Part shown: in pieces, positions 7,073 to 16,363 of the stretch | How the letters are laid out: every line of letters starts with the position of its first letter | Numbering within the stretch: position 1 is the stretch's first letter | DNA from: Paludibacteraceae bacterium | GTDB taxonomy: Bacteria; Bacteroidota; Bacteroidia; Bacteroidales; Paludibacteraceae | Direction of reading: 5' to 3' | Length of the DNA: 54,226 nt | NCBI GenBank assembly: GCA_905235505.1 | Contig: CAJOMJ010000009.1 | Span: 1 to 54,226, forward strand | Position numbers and translations under genes: made by a program | Notes under the pieces: model-generated | Databases searched by the model: none | Seen by the model: only the letters and a program-made list of their open reading frames with translations | Told to the model about the DNA's origin: nothing

Positions 7073-8452
7073 ATGAAAAGACTATCATACATATTCATAT
7101 TATTGCTACTGCTAAGTGCCTGCAAAAATGACAGTATCAGTACAGGCACTTCTGTTTTGCCGCCTGAAGACGAGATTGTGGTCAATGTGGACACCTTTGC
7201 AGTCGGCTCTTCACTGCAAAAGACGGAATATATCTACACCTCTTCCGACTCAATGCTTCTCGGCGAATGTGACAGCCGCTTCGGCACCATTCATGCCAAC
7301 ATCCTTACGCAACTCGCCTGCCCCGAAGGATATGTTTACGAAGAAGGGGCTGTAGTCGATTCTGTATGTCTGTTCCTGGCATATTCGTCTTGGTTTGGCG
7401 AAGGCAAAAGTCCTATGAGTATACGGGTGTATGAAATGGACAAGAACACGTTTTATTACACCAACATGTACAGAACCGACATCGACGTGTCGGAATATTG
7501 GAGCGGAAGCGATACCACACTCATAAGCGAGCGCAACAGGATAATCGTGCCAAGCGAATCTACCGACTCTTTCTCTGCAGGCAACTACTACGTGAGAATA
7601 AAAGCACGCGATAGCTTTGCCCAACGCTTCTTCATGCTCCGCGATTTCTCCTCGCAGGAAAACTATGCCGAACAGTTCAAAGGCTTATACATAACCTCCG
7701 ACTTCGGCAGTGCAGTAATGCTTAACGTGAAAGAAATAAGTCTCGCCGTATTCTACCATTTCAGTTATCCCAAACTCGGAAAAGACACAACGGTGTATAA
7801 CGAGAAGTGGTTTTACGCCAACTCCGAGGTGCGCTCTGTCAACAGTATCACCCACACCAATCTTGATTTCAACAGCCTGCAGGCCTTGCAGGACAGCGTG
7901 TGCTATGTCGTTTCGCCCGCTAACCTCAGCACGAGACTCCAGATACCCATGCAACACATGTCTGAAGAGATTAAAGAGAGTATCGGTAAAAAACGCCCGT
8001 ATGTAAACCTTGCCAAACTGAAAATCGATGTGCTTAATGTATATTCCGGTCAGACCTCACAAAAGACATCCGACGATTGGTCGCAACCGGCTAACTATAT
8101 GCTCCTCGTGAAAGAGAGTTCCGCCGAGCGGTTCTTCAAGGACAAAGAGTTGCCGCAGGACACGTGCGCCATAATGAGTGCACTCCTGACCGGCATTGAC
8201 AGTCTGGGCAACACCACGTATTACTACTCCTACGACCTTAAGACCATGCTCACAAGGCAACTTCGTGAAACCGAAGTGGTGGACACTCTCAACATGCTGC
8301 TTGTGCCTGTGAGCGTGGTATATACAAGTTCGAGCAGTTCGTTAAGCCTTTCTGCAATACACCCGTTGCAGACTGTCTCCGCCACCACCATACGCAGTGC
8401 CCAAAACATCTCCAACCCCATGACCCTCGAAGTGGTATATAGCGGCTTCTGA
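7073..8452 (+). CDS. DUF4270 family lipoprotein
   Basis: 459 residues from ATG 7073 (the TTG three bases earlier is less likely). N-terminus MKRLSYIFILLLLLSAC is a lipoprotein signal with the lipidated Cys at residue 17. The body follows the DUF4270 pattern: Asp/Ser/Thr-rich N-terminus with YTSSDSMLLGECDSRFGTIHANILTQL, VVDSVCLFLAYSSWFGEGKS, then long beta-strand repeats to the end. DUF4270 proteins are outer-membrane-associated lipoproteins of unknown role in Bacteroidota; from memory they often follow the short glycogen-synthase-like gene, as here. The pairing suggests a shared cell-envelope or storage-sugar role, but nothing in the sequence proves it. Confidence 0.85.
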   Translation: MKRLSYIFILLLLLSACKNDSISTGTSVLPPEDEIVVNVDTFAVGSSLQKTEYIYTSSDSMLLGECDSRFGTIHANILTQLACPEGYVYEEGAVVDSVCLFLAYSSWFGEGKSPMSIRVYEMDKNTFYYTNMYRTDIDVSEYWSGSDTTLISERNRIIVPSESTDSFSAGNYYVRIKARDSFAQRFFMLRDFSSQENYAEQFKGLYITSDFGSAVMLNVKEISLAVFYHFSYPKLGKDTTVYNEKWFYANSEVRSVNSITHTNLDFNSLQALQDSVCYVVSPANLSTRLQIPMQHMSEEIKESIGKKRPYVNLAKLKIDVLNVYSGQTSQKTSDDWSQPANYMLLVKESSAERFFKDKELPQDTCAIMSALLTGIDSLGNTTYYYSYDLKTMLTRQLRETEVVDTLNMLLVPVSVVYTSSSSSLSLSAIHPLQTVSATTIRSAQNISNPMTLEVVYSGF

Positions 8453-8512
8453 TTGATACCTCACCTTGCCGTTTCAAACCAACTGAGTAATACTATTGTT
8501 ATTACCCCTCCT

Positions 8513-8556
8513 CTCTCCATACTGCTCCGTGCAGCAACCCTATAAGCAGTAGAGAG
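8513..8556 (+). terminator. Possible terminator hairpin after the DUF4270 gene
   Basis: Arms CTCTC-TACTGCT (8513-8526, with a 2-nt bulge) and AGCAGTA-GAGAG (8545-8556), loop 18 nt. No long T-run follows, so termination is uncertain. Confidence 0.35.
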
Positions 8557-8601
8557 TTATGCCTATTATTTTGCTTCCCTGAAGAAAAAAATGCGTGATG
8601 G

Positions 8602-8633
8602 TTTTCCTATATGAAAAAAACTTGCTATCTTTG
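8602..8633 (+). promoter_or_regulatory. Promoter of the transglutaminase-like gene
   Basis: -7 TATCTTTG at 8626-8633. The -33 is weak (TTTTC at 8602-8606). Leader about 36 nt. Confidence 0.5.
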
Positions 8634-8675
8634 CACAGACAACTTGTAATATACTAATTCTCAACAATATCCACC

Positions 8676-11303
8676 ATGAAAAAAACATTATCTATATGCC
8701 TTTTGGCAGTATGTCTGCTATCATGCAGTCAGAAAGAGTCAGAACATTTTATTTCAGACAATGCCTGGCGTGACACCGTCAGCGCAGACTTCACCAAGCG
8801 TCAGCAGATGTTGGGGTTCGGTCTGTTTGAAAAGCAGGAACAATATACTCAGAAAGAGACCGAGGCCATGCAGTTTCTCTATGCCTACATGCCTCTTGCC
8901 GACATCACCGACTACCCGCAAGAGTTGCATTACGACAATGTGAAGACCGCCCTTCTTGCACAACAAGAGATGCCATGGGGAAAGAAAATACCTGAATACA
9001 TATATAGGCATTTCGTACTGCCTGCACGTGTAAACAACGAGAATCTTGATGCTTCAAGACCTCTGTTCTACAACGAACTGAAACCGCGTGTGGAAAACCT
9101 CAGTATGAAAGAGGCAATACTCGAAGTTAATCACTGGTGTCACGAACATGTGACCTACCAACCTTCGAATGCACGCACCACTTCGCCAATCGTTACTTTG
9201 CGTAATTCAACAGGGCGCTGCGGAGAAGAGAGCACTTTCACCGTGGCGGCACTCCGCTCGGTAGGTATCCCTGCCCGACAAGTATATACTCCCCGCTGGG
9301 CACATACCGACGACAACCACGCTTGGGTAGAAGCCTGGGCTGACGGCAAATGGTATTTCCTCGGAGCATGCGAACCCGAACCCGTACTCAACCTCGGTTG
9401 GTTCAACGAACCCGCCTCAAGAGCACTGCTTGTACATACCAGAGCCTTCGGAAACTACCCCGGACCTGAAGAAGTGATTCTCAGAACAGGCAACTTCACC
9501 GAGATAAATGTCATAGACAACTATGCCAAGACTTCACGCATTGACTTTACCATTCTGTCTGCTGACGGCACACCGGTAGAAGACTGCAAAGTAGAGTTCA
9601 AGATATATAATTATGCCGAGTTCTTCACTGCCGTCACCAAATACACCGACTCCGAAGGTCGCACTTTCCTCACTGCGGGCAACGGAGACATGCTCGTGTG
9701 GGCATCGAAAGACTCGGAATATGGGTTTCAGAAGGCTTCGTTCGGTACGGACAAACAGATCACCATTACTCTCAATCATAACCCACAAACCGACAAGCAG
9801 ACCCTCGTTCATGAACTACAGAGTCTCGTCATCATGCCTCCTGCTTCCGACCCTCACTACCCAAAGATAAAACAACAACAGCAGGAACTCTGCAAACTGC
9901 GCTTCGAGAGAGAAGACTCAATAAGAAAAGCATACATGGAGAGCAGTTTCCTAAGCAAAGAGCAGGCAAAAGCACTGCCTAATGTTTCTCCTGCCGACAT
10001 TGATTATCTCGTCAAAGCACGGGCCAACTGGCACGTCATTTACGACTTCCTCTGCCTGCATGCTGACAACCCGCAAAGAGCAAGAGGAATATTAGCCGCC
10101 CTCGCAAGCAAAGACCTGACAGACATCTCTGCCGAAGTGCTGAATGACGCTTTCTATGCCAACACCGAACAACTGCAGTTGCGGGTGGAGAACGAACCGA
10201 TACTCATACCTTACAAACAGGCAATAGCAGAGTATTTTGATAAAGAGACTGCCGACACCTTCCGCCGTGATCCGCAACAATTGGTAGAGTGGATAAAAGA
10301 CAATATACGCATGAACCCTGACACCCGCGCCATGCGCATCGCCCAATCTCCGATAGGTGCACTCCGTTCAGGTGTAAGTGATGTCCGCTCCCGCGACATA
10401 CTGTTCGTAGATATTGCCCGCAGTCTGAATATCGAAGCACGTAAAGATGATGTGACGGGCAAAGTGCAGTTCAGGAAAGCAGGCAAGTGGATTGATGTGC
10501 ACTTCAATGAACAGAAAGCAGAGGCTGCACCTATGGGTACACTTATGCTCACATACGAACCTCTGCCTGACTTCGAAGACCCGCGCTACTACAGCCACTT
10601 CAGTATTTCCCGCATTCAAGACGGACAACTCCGGCTGCTCAGTTTCGACGAAGGCGATCTTGATATGGGAGGAGGCACAAGCTACAACAACACCTTTGCA
10701 CAAGGTGTCAGTCTTGACGAAGGCACATACATGCTGGTTACAGGTATAAGACAGGCCAACGGCAGTGTGAACACCACAAACTGCATCTTCAACATCAACA
10801 GAAATCAAACCACTACCCTGCCTCTTATTCTGCCTCATGAGAAGACAGATGTGTGCATGATAGGCAGTTTCAACTCCGAACTGCGCTTCCTGAGAGACGA
10901 CCAACCAAGGAGTTTCGTATCTCAGACGGGGCGCGGATTCTTCATTGTGGGAATAATCAATCCGGGACAAGAGCCATCCAACCACGCACTTCGTGACATT
11001 GCCAAGCTGCACACCTCGTTCGACAAATGGAACAGACCTATAGTACTGCTCACAGAAAACGAGCAGGAACTGGAGACCTTCCTTCAGAACGACTACGGCA
11101 CTCTGCCACAGAACATTATTATTGGTATTGACCCTGAGAAAGAGGTATTCAACCATATAGTTCGCAAGATGAAACTCAAGGACAACTCCCTGTTGCCCGT
11201 ATTCATTGTTGCCGACACCTTTAATAATGTAGTCTTTGTAATGCAGGGCTACACTATCGGACTGGGAGAACAATTGGAGAGAATAATCAATAATCTCGAA
11301 TAA
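8676..11303 (+). CDS. Transglutaminase-like lipoprotein with degenerate thioredoxin-fold C-terminus
   Basis: 875 residues. Lipoprotein signal MKKTLSICLLAVCLLSC with the lipidated Cys at 17. A transglutaminase-like domain spans about 120-260: catalytic Cys182 in GRCGEES, His215 in DDNHAWVEAW, and an acidic end in FLGACEPEP where the third residue of the triad would be. Beta-rich domains follow (DYAKTSRIDFTILSADGTPV, about 285-370), then a helical part. The last 150 residues look like a redoxin fold (RGFFIVGIINPGQEPSNHAL, LPVFIVADTFNNVVFV) without active-site cysteines. The family is known in Bacteroidales, with an assumed role in peptide or peptidoglycan processing at the outer membrane; the substrate is unknown. 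It is monocistronic with its own promoter. Confidence 0.85.
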   Translation: MKKTLSICLLAVCLLSCSQKESEHFISDNAWRDTVSADFTKRQQMLGFGLFEKQEQYTQKETEAMQFLYAYMPLADITDYPQELHYDNVKTALLAQQEMPWGKKIPEYIYRHFVLPARVNNENLDASRPLFYNELKPRVENLSMKEAILEVNHWCHEHVTYQPSNARTTSPIVTLRNSTGRCGEESTFTVAALRSVGIPARQVYTPRWAHTDDNHAWVEAWADGKWYFLGACEPEPVLNLGWFNEPASRALLVHTRAFGNYPGPEEVILRTGNFTEINVIDNYAKTSRIDFTILSADGTPVEDCKVEFKIYNYAEFFTAVTKYTDSEGRTFLTAGNGDMLVWASKDSEYGFQKASFGTDKQITITLNHNPQTDKQTLVHELQSLVIMPPASDPHYPKIKQQQQELCKLRFEREDSIRKAYMESSFLSKEQAKALPNVSPADIDYLVKARANWHVIYDFLCLHADNPQRARGILAALASKDLTDISAEVLNDAFYANTEQLQLRVENEPILIPYKQAIAEYFDKETADTFRRDPQQLVEWIKDNIRMNPDTRAMRIAQSPIGALRSGVSDVRSRDILFVDIARSLNIEARKDDVTGKVQFRKAGKWIDVHFNEQKAEAAPMGTLMLTYEPLPDFEDPRYYSHFSISRIQDGQLRLLSFDEGDLDMGGGTSYNNTFAQGVSLDEGTYMLVTGIRQANGSVNTTNCIFNINRNQTTTLPLILPHEKTDVCMIGSFNSELRFLRDDQPRSFVSQTGRGFFIVGIINPGQEPSNHALRDIAKLHTSFDKWNRPIVLLTENEQELETFLQNDYGTLPQNIIIGIDPEKEVFNHIVRKMKLKDNSLLPVFIVADTFNNVVFVMQGYTIGLGEQLERIINNLE

Positions 11304-11335
11304 TTTGCACATAAGAGAATATTGCCGTACCTTTG
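11304..11335 (+). promoter_or_regulatory. Promoter of the HAD/5'-nucleotidase operon
   Basis: -33 TTTG at 11304-11307, -7 TACCTTTG at 11328-11335, spacer 20 nt. Transcription would begin only a few nt before ATG 11344, so the mRNA is nearly leaderless. The -33 box overlaps the end of the preceding gene. Confidence 0.6.
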
Positions 11336-11343
11336 CAGCCATA

Positions 11344-12006
11344 ATGGAGAAAAAGGATATAAAGAAAGTAGCAATATTCGACCTTGATGGAACACTCCTG
11401 AACACTATTGATGATTTGGGTATGGCATGCAACCATGCTTTGAGCAGGTTCGGTTACCCCATCCATAGTGCAGAAGAATACCCGCATTTGGTGGGTAACG
11501 GCGTGAATCGTCTCATCATGCGTGCATTGCCCGAAACAGAGAAGACGGAAGAGAATGTGCTGAGGCTGAGAGAGGTATTCATACCATACTACAACTCTCA
11601 CAACAAGGTTCATACACGTCCGTACAACGGAATAGAAAAGGTATTGGAAGAAATGAAGAGCAAGGGTTGGCTGCTGGCTGTTGCTTCTAACAAGTATCAG
11701 GCTGCCACCGAAGACCTTATCCGGCACTATTTTCCTAACATCTTCGACATAGTGTTGGGAGAGCGTGAAGGTCGTCCGAGAAAGCCTGATCCACAGATTG
11801 TGCATGATATAATTGGCAGTCGTAAGCTGACTACCGTAATATACATTGGAGACTCTGACGTGGATATGCAGACTGCCCTGAATGCCGGTGTACCGGCTGT
11901 TGCCTGCACATGGGGTTTTTGCACGAGAGAGACACTATTGCAGTATAACCCGCAATACATAATTGATAATCCGAAACATATATTAACCATTATTCAAAAC
12001 ATATAG
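11344..12006 (+). CDS. HAD-family phosphatase, phosphoglycolate phosphatase-like
   Basis: 220 residues from ATG 11344; in-frame codons upstream to 11305 lie inside the promoter. HAD motif I is FDLDGTLLNT with nucleophile Asp13 and acid Asp15. Motif II is AVASNKYQAAT, the conserved Lys region is GRPRKPDP, and motif IV is IYIGDSDVDMQTA. The alpha-helical cap between motifs I and II fits the Gph/PGMB type of cap. Likely a small-metabolite phosphatase such as phosphoglycolate phosphatase, but substrate cannot be read from sequence. First gene of a three-gene unit with the 5'-nucleotidase (3-nt gap) and a lipoprotein. Confidence 0.88.
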   Translation: MEKKDIKKVAIFDLDGTLLNTIDDLGMACNHALSRFGYPIHSAEEYPHLVGNGVNRLIMRALPETEKTEENVLRLREVFIPYYNSHNKVHTRPYNGIEKVLEEMKSKGWLLAVASNKYQAATEDLIRHYFPNIFDIVLGEREGRPRKPDPQIVHDIIGSRKLTTVIYIGDSDVDMQTALNAGVPAVACTWGFCTRETLLQYNPQYIIDNPKHILTIIQNI

Positions 12007-12009
12007 ATT

Positions 12010-13563
12010 ATGAAGACACGTATTTTATTCATGTTGGCGATATGCCTTATATTGCCGACAGCAGGAGCAAAAGCAAAGAAACGGAATGTACCTGACAAGA
12101 GTATTGTTATTCTCTATGAGAACGATGTACATTGTCAGATAGACGGCTACACTCATCTTGCCGGACTGAGAGACGCTATCGAAGATACGGCGTACGTTGC
12201 AGTTGTCTCAAGTGGCGATTTCGTGCAAGGCGGCACAGCAGGTGCTATCTCGCACGGACAATATATAGCCGACATCATGCGACAGGTAGGTTACGATGCC
12301 ATCACTCTCGGCAATCATGAGTTCGACTACCCTGTCAGTCACACAGAACAGCTGCTGAAACATATCGGCGCACCTGTCACATGTGCCAACCTGTTCAAAG
12401 CGGGTAAGACCAAACCTGTCTATGCTCCGTTTGTCATCAAGAAATACGGCAAGACAAAAGTGGCATTCGTAGGTGTGGTTACTCCGACAGCATTATATAC
12501 TGAAGCTTCTGCTTTCATGAACGGAGACAAGCAGGTGTATGAACTTCGGCAGGACGACTTGTATAAGATAGTGCAGAAGGCAGTGAACAAAGCAAGAAGA
12601 AAAGGCGCAGACTATGTGGTTGTACTCTCCCATCTTGGCGAAGAAGACAATAATACACATATTGAATCACACTCCCTTATTGCCGCCACCACCGGTATAG
12701 ACATCCTGCTTGACGGACACACGCATAACGTTATTCCGGGCGACAGTGTTGAAAACAAAGACGGGAAGAAGATAGTTGCGACTCAGACCGGTACCAAGTT
12801 TCTCAATATAGGCAAGGTGCTGATACAAAAAGACGGCAGCATCAGCAACACTCTCATTCCTAAAAAAGAAACAGAACAATACACAAACGCACGTGTGAGT
12901 GCGGTCACCGATAGTGTGAATATCCTAATGAACACACTCACACGGAGGGTGGTCTGCCATAGTGATGTGAAACTGAGCATACTCGACAAAGAAGGACGGC
13001 AGGAAGTGAGAAAGGCAGAGACCAATCTGGGAGACCTGGTGTGCGACGCATACAGAACTATCTTAGATGCAGACATTGCCATTGCCAACGGAGGAGGCAT
13101 ACGTGCAGAGAAATTCGCAGGCGACCTGACCTACGGCGACATCACTGACATCCTGCCATACGACAACAATATGTGGGTGGTGGAAGCAACAGGTGCCACC
13201 ATACAGGAGTTGCTGGAGAAATGTACAGCACTTCTGCCACTCGAAGACGGCTATTTCCCACAAGTGTCAGGACTAAGATACACTGTAAACGTCAGGAATC
13301 ACACAGTCACAGATGTGGAGGTACTCAACAAAAAGACAGGCAAGTACGAACCACTTCAATCAGACAATACCTACACCATCGCCACTATAGACTACTGCGT
13401 GACAGGCGGAGGGTTCTACTATGTTCTGAAAGACTGCAAGGTAGTGGAGCGCAGAAACCAGTTGTACAGAGATGTCTTCGTAGAGTTTCTTGAGAAGAAC
13501 CTCGGTGGAAATATATCCAACGACTATTTTGAACCGCAAGGCAGAATCAAGATAATATACTAA
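12010..13563 (+). CDS. Secreted 5'-nucleotidase / metallophosphatase (UshA-like)
   Basis: 517 residues with signal peptide (ILFMLAICLILPTAGAKA). The metallophosphatase domain shows NDVHCQ, SSGDFVQGG, GNHEFDYP (Asn102, His103), LSHLGEEDN and DGHTHNVIPGD, all metal-site motifs. The C-terminal 5'-nucleotidase domain shows IANGGGIRAE, DILPYDNNMWVVEATG and ATIDYCVTGGGFYYVLKD. It therefore dephosphorylates nucleotides or related esters in the periplasm or outside the cell; UshA-type enzymes also cleave UDP-sugars. It starts 3 nt after the HAD gene ends and is followed 17 nt later by a small lipoprotein, so the operon may be a nucleotide- or phosphate-salvage unit. Confidence 0.93.
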   Translation: MKTRILFMLAICLILPTAGAKAKKRNVPDKSIVILYENDVHCQIDGYTHLAGLRDAIEDTAYVAVVSSGDFVQGGTAGAISHGQYIADIMRQVGYDAITLGNHEFDYPVSHTEQLLKHIGAPVTCANLFKAGKTKPVYAPFVIKKYGKTKVAFVGVVTPTALYTEASAFMNGDKQVYELRQDDLYKIVQKAVNKARRKGADYVVVLSHLGEEDNNTHIESHSLIAATTGIDILLDGHTHNVIPGDSVENKDGKKIVATQTGTKFLNIGKVLIQKDGSISNTLIPKKETEQYTNARVSAVTDSVNILMNTLTRRVVCHSDVKLSILDKEGRQEVRKAETNLGDLVCDAYRTILDADIAIANGGGIRAEKFAGDLTYGDITDILPYDNNMWVVEATGATIQELLEKCTALLPLEDGYFPQVSGLRYTVNVRNHTVTDVEVLNKKTGKYEPLQSDNTYTIATIDYCVTGGGFYYVLKDCKVVERRNQLYRDVFVEFLEKNLGGNISNDYFEPQGRIKIIY

Positions 13564-13580
13564 TCAACACTTACAGATTC

Positions 13581-14390
13581 ATGTTTATGAAAAAGATAAT
13601 ATTATTCTCACTATTGGTAGTTGCCATGGTTGGTTGCAACACCAAGCAGAAAGAACTCAGGCGGGCAGAGGCACGTGTTGCCGCCGCTCAGCAACTGGTT
13701 AACGAGGGTAACCTCAATGCTGCCAAACTACAACTTGACTCAGTACACCTGCTGTATCCGAAACAAGTTGATGCCCGCCGTAGTGCAAAGGCACTGATGG
13801 ACAGCATCGTATATATTGAAGCACAGCGCAACCTTCACTACTCCGACTCGCTTCTTCAACCTCTCCTCCCGCAAGTGGACAATCTGCTCAAGAAGTTCAA
13901 ATGCGAGAAGAACGGAGAGTATGAGTTTTATGGAAGATATGTGCACAAACAACTGCCCACCGACAAAAACTTCAACCGCTGTTTTCTTCAGGCATACGTC
14001 AATGAAGATGTGCGCATTACAATGAAGAGTTACTATTGCGGACAAAAGGCTATCAATCATGACAAACTGACTCTCACAGTCGGCGAAGATTATCAGACGG
14101 CGAGTGGTAGCACCCATTCGTTTGAGACGGACGGCTGCAAATACGAAATACTCAACCTCTCTGAAGAAGATGCTCTGTCAGCACTCAAGTTCATTGCCGC
14201 GCACGAGAAAGACAGAATAAAAGTTACTCTGACCGGCAGTTCCGACTACGCTTATTATCTTAATCAGACAGAAAAGCAGGCTCTAACCGAAACCTGCCGG
14301 CTTGCACTGCTGATGCTGGATGTCCGTCAGCTGGAACAACAAGTGAATATTGCGCAGGCACAGATTGACAAATACGAGAACAAACACTAA
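13581..14390 (+). CDS. Hypothetical lipoprotein with N-terminal coiled coil
   Basis: 269 residues; ATG 13581 or 13587 both fit. Lipobox VAMVGC puts the lipidated Cys at residue 19 (MFMKK numbering). Residues about 24-75 are Ala/Leu/Glu-rich with heptads and a TPR-like LNAAKLQLDSVHLLYPKQVDARR. The middle is a beta-rich domain of unknown fold with RYVHKQLPTDKNFNRCFLQAYVNEDVRI. The end is again coiled coil (RQLEQQVNIAQAQIDKYENK). I recognise it only as a conserved Bacteroidales envelope protein. It is the last gene of the HAD/5'-nucleotidase unit. Confidence 0.75.
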   Translation: MFMKKIILFSLLVVAMVGCNTKQKELRRAEARVAAAQQLVNEGNLNAAKLQLDSVHLLYPKQVDARRSAKALMDSIVYIEAQRNLHYSDSLLQPLLPQVDNLLKKFKCEKNGEYEFYGRYVHKQLPTDKNFNRCFLQAYVNEDVRITMKSYYCGQKAINHDKLTLTVGEDYQTASGSTHSFETDGCKYEILNLSEEDALSALKFIAAHEKDRIKVTLTGSSDYAYYLNQTEKQALTETCRLALLMLDVRQLEQQVNIAQAQIDKYENKH

Positions 14391-14394
14391 GACC

Positions 14395-14475
14395 GAGCTT
14401 AGGGTGAGCTTAGGGTACTCACGGCTTAGAGACAGCACACATATAGCATAGAGATAGCATAGAGATAGCATGATG
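14395..14475. repeat. Short tandem repeats after the lipoprotein gene
   Basis: GAGCTTAGGGT occurs twice in tandem (14395-14416). Then an 11-bp unit TAGCATAGAGA is repeated from 14444, two full copies and a partial third ending in TAGCATGATGA. No gene is in 14391-14612 apart from these repeats and the pyrE promoter. Confidence 0.7.
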
Positions 14476-14536
14476 ATGTGCATATCTCTCCGGTTTTATA
14501 GTCCGGAAATTATGCTAAAGAACATAAAAAATATAT

Positions 14537-14567
14537 TTTCAGTATTGAGAAAAACGCATTATCTTTG
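14537..14567 (+). promoter_or_regulatory. pyrE operon promoter
   Basis: -33 TTTC at 14537-14540, -7 TATCTTTG at 14560-14567, spacer 19 nt. Leader about 40 nt. Confidence 0.55.
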
Positions 14568-14612
14568 TAGCGGGAAAGGTTGTACCTTTTATGAACTTAA
14601 AATCATAACAAT

Positions 14613-15245
14613 ATGAAAGACTTAGATAATTTTATAGCACAAAAACTGCTGCAAGTGAAGGCTATCAAGCTTCAACCGCGCAATCCTTTTATATGGGGAA
14701 GCGGTTGGGTTTCTCCTATATATTGCGACAACCGCAAGATATTGTCTTATCCGCGTATGCGGAATATAATAAAGATAGAACTTGCGCGAAAAGTAGTCGA
14801 GTTGTATCCCGATGTAGAGGTAATAGCCGGTGTAGCCACCAACGCCATTGCCATGGGTATGCTTGTGGCAGAGGAGTTGTCACTGCCCTTTATCTATGTA
14901 CACCCCACACCAAAGGACCACGGGTTTGAGAATATGATAGAAGGCGACCTCCGTCCGAGGCAGAATGTGGTAGTGATAGAAGACCAGGTTTCCGTGGGAG
15001 ACAACAGCATGAAGGTAGTTGATGCAATCAGGAAGAACGGCTGCAAAGTGCTGGGACTTATATCTATATTTAACTATGAGTTTGCCGACACTGAAAGCAA
15101 GTTTGAGAAAGCGGACATAGAACATCACCCTCTCTGCGGCTTCAATTCCATTCTCGAGCAGGCACTCCAAACAGGCTATATAACAAAAGAGGATGTTACC
15201 TTATTACAGAACTGGCAAAAAAATCCATTGACATGGAAGAAGTAA
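14613..15245 (+). CDS. pyrE: Orotate phosphoribosyltransferase
   Basis: Converts orotate and PRPP to orotidine monophosphate in pyrimidine synthesis. 210 residues, normal length. The PRPP-binding motif is VVVIEDQVSVGD (residues 119-130), a slight variant of the usual VIEDLISTG; the region SGWVSPIYCDNRKILSYP and the GVATNAIAMG stretch are typical PyrE. First gene of a unit pyrE-SRPBCC-psd-deoC; the next gene overlaps its 3' end by 13 nt. The pyrE/SRPBCC overlap suggests translational coupling. Confidence 0.96.
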   Translation: MKDLDNFIAQKLLQVKAIKLQPRNPFIWGSGWVSPIYCDNRKILSYPRMRNIIKIELARKVVELYPDVEVIAGVATNAIAMGMLVAEELSLPFIYVHPTPKDHGFENMIEGDLRPRQNVVVIEDQVSVGDNSMKVVDAIRKNGCKVLGLISIFNYEFADTESKFEKADIEHHPLCGFNSILEQALQTGYITKEDVTLLQNWQKNPLTWKK

Positions 15246-15673
15246 AATACGAGAGCAAGATAACCAAGTCCACAGCCTCAATAGAAGCCATCTACGCCAT
15301 ATTGAGCGACTTGAGCAATATTGACAGAATAAAACATCTTATTCCGCAGGACAGAATAAGAGAGATTGAGGCCACACCTGATTACGTGCGCTTCAAAGTG
15401 GATGGTTTAGGCAAGAAACTATACCTGCGCATTGTGGACAGAGAACCTCAGAAAACCATCAAGTTCCATGTGGAGGACGCACCATCCGATGCAAACATGT
15501 GGATTCAGATGAAGCAACTGGAAGAACATGACACGCGTCTGAAACTGACTATCAAGACCGACATGAATATCATGCTCCGCAAGATGCTGGAAAAGAAACT
15601 TAAGGAAGGACTCGACAAGGCAGCCGATATGCTTGCACAGTTGCCTTTCGACGAATGGGCTCAAAACAGTTGA
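15233..15673 (+). CDS. SRPBCC-fold protein (START-like)
   Basis: 146 residues, start ATG 15233 inside the end of pyrE. N-terminal YESKITKSTASIEAIYAILSDLSNIDRI is the opening strand and helix of a polyketide-cyclase/START-like fold, and the long C-terminal helix RKMLEKKLKEGLDKAADMLAQLPF closes the cavity. Such proteins bind hydrophobic ligands. Position between pyrE and psd is, from memory, conserved in Bacteroidota, hinting at a link to lipid metabolism, but the ligand is unknown. Confidence 0.82.
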   Translation: MEEVKYESKITKSTASIEAIYAILSDLSNIDRIKHLIPQDRIREIEATPDYVRFKVDGLGKKLYLRIVDREPQKTIKFHVEDAPSDANMWIQMKQLEEHDTRLKLTIKTDMNIMLRKMLEKKLKEGLDKAADMLAQLPFDEWAQNS

Positions 15674-15682
15674 CATATTAGC

Positions 15683-16363
15683 ATGAAACGACCAAGAATA
15701 CACAAAGAAGGAAAGAACTTCATAATAATACTGGTGCTGCTGATCTTTCTTGTCAATGTACCCATTTTTCTCAGTTTCCCGCATTGGGTTTTTGCTGTAA
15801 CTCTTTCCATTGCTGCCATTCTGCTTTGTTTTGTCACTTATTTCTTCCGCAATCCTGAACGGATAATCGAGGTCAATGACCCTGATTTCATTGTTGCTCC
15901 GGCAGACGGACGGGTGGTGGTAATAGAAGAGACGGAAGAGACAGAGGTGTTTCACGACACACGTCTGCAGGTCAGCATCTTCATGTCGCCCTTTAATGTA
16001 CATGCCAACTGGTATCCTATAGAGGGGACGGTGCTTCGCTCGGAGCACCAAAGCGGCAGACACAAAGGTGCGTGGCTGCCCAAGTCCTCCACCGAGAACG
16101 AGCGCTCTTTGGTTATCATAGAGACACCCTCTGGCGAGAAGATTCTTGTCAGACAGATAGCAGGCGCAATGGCACGGCGCATTGTTACATACGCCAAACC
16201 CGGCAAACCTGCAACCCGCAATACACATCTCGGGTTTATCAAGTTCGGTTCGCGCGTTGACATGTATCTGCCTCTCAACACGGAGATGATGGTGGAACTG
16301 GGAGACGCAGTAACCGGAAACGAAACAATTATTGCAAGACTTAACTCTAAAACAGAAGAATAA
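15683..16363 (+). CDS. psd: Phosphatidylserine decarboxylase (small, archaetidylserine-type)
   Basis: 226 residues. Decarboxylates phosphatidylserine to phosphatidylethanolamine at the inner membrane. Two N-terminal hydrophobic segments (IIILVLLIFLVNVPIFL and FAVTLSIAAILLCFVTYFF) anchor it. VAPADGRVVVIEE, FMSPFNVHANWYPI and KFGSRVDMYLP are family motifs. The proenzyme is expected to cleave itself between Gly189 and Ser190, leaving a pyruvoyl group on the new chain. The usual pssA partner is not next door; deoC follows with its ATG sharing the final A of the stop codon. Confidence 0.94.
   Translation: MKRPRIHKEGKNFIIILVLLIFLVNVPIFLSFPHWVFAVTLSIAAILLCFVTYFFRNPERIIEVNDPDFIVAPADGRVVVIEETEETEVFHDTRLQVSIFMSPFNVHANWYPIEGTVLRSEHQSGRHKGAWLPKSSTENERSLVIIETPSGEKILVRQIAGAMARRIVTYAKPGKPATRNTHLGFIKFGSRVDMYLPLNTEMMVELGDAVTGNETIIARLNSKTEE

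Noticed and set aside
10368..11432. 354-codon minus-strand frame
   Set aside because: It is antisense to the transglutaminase-like and HAD genes and lacks any recognisable motif.
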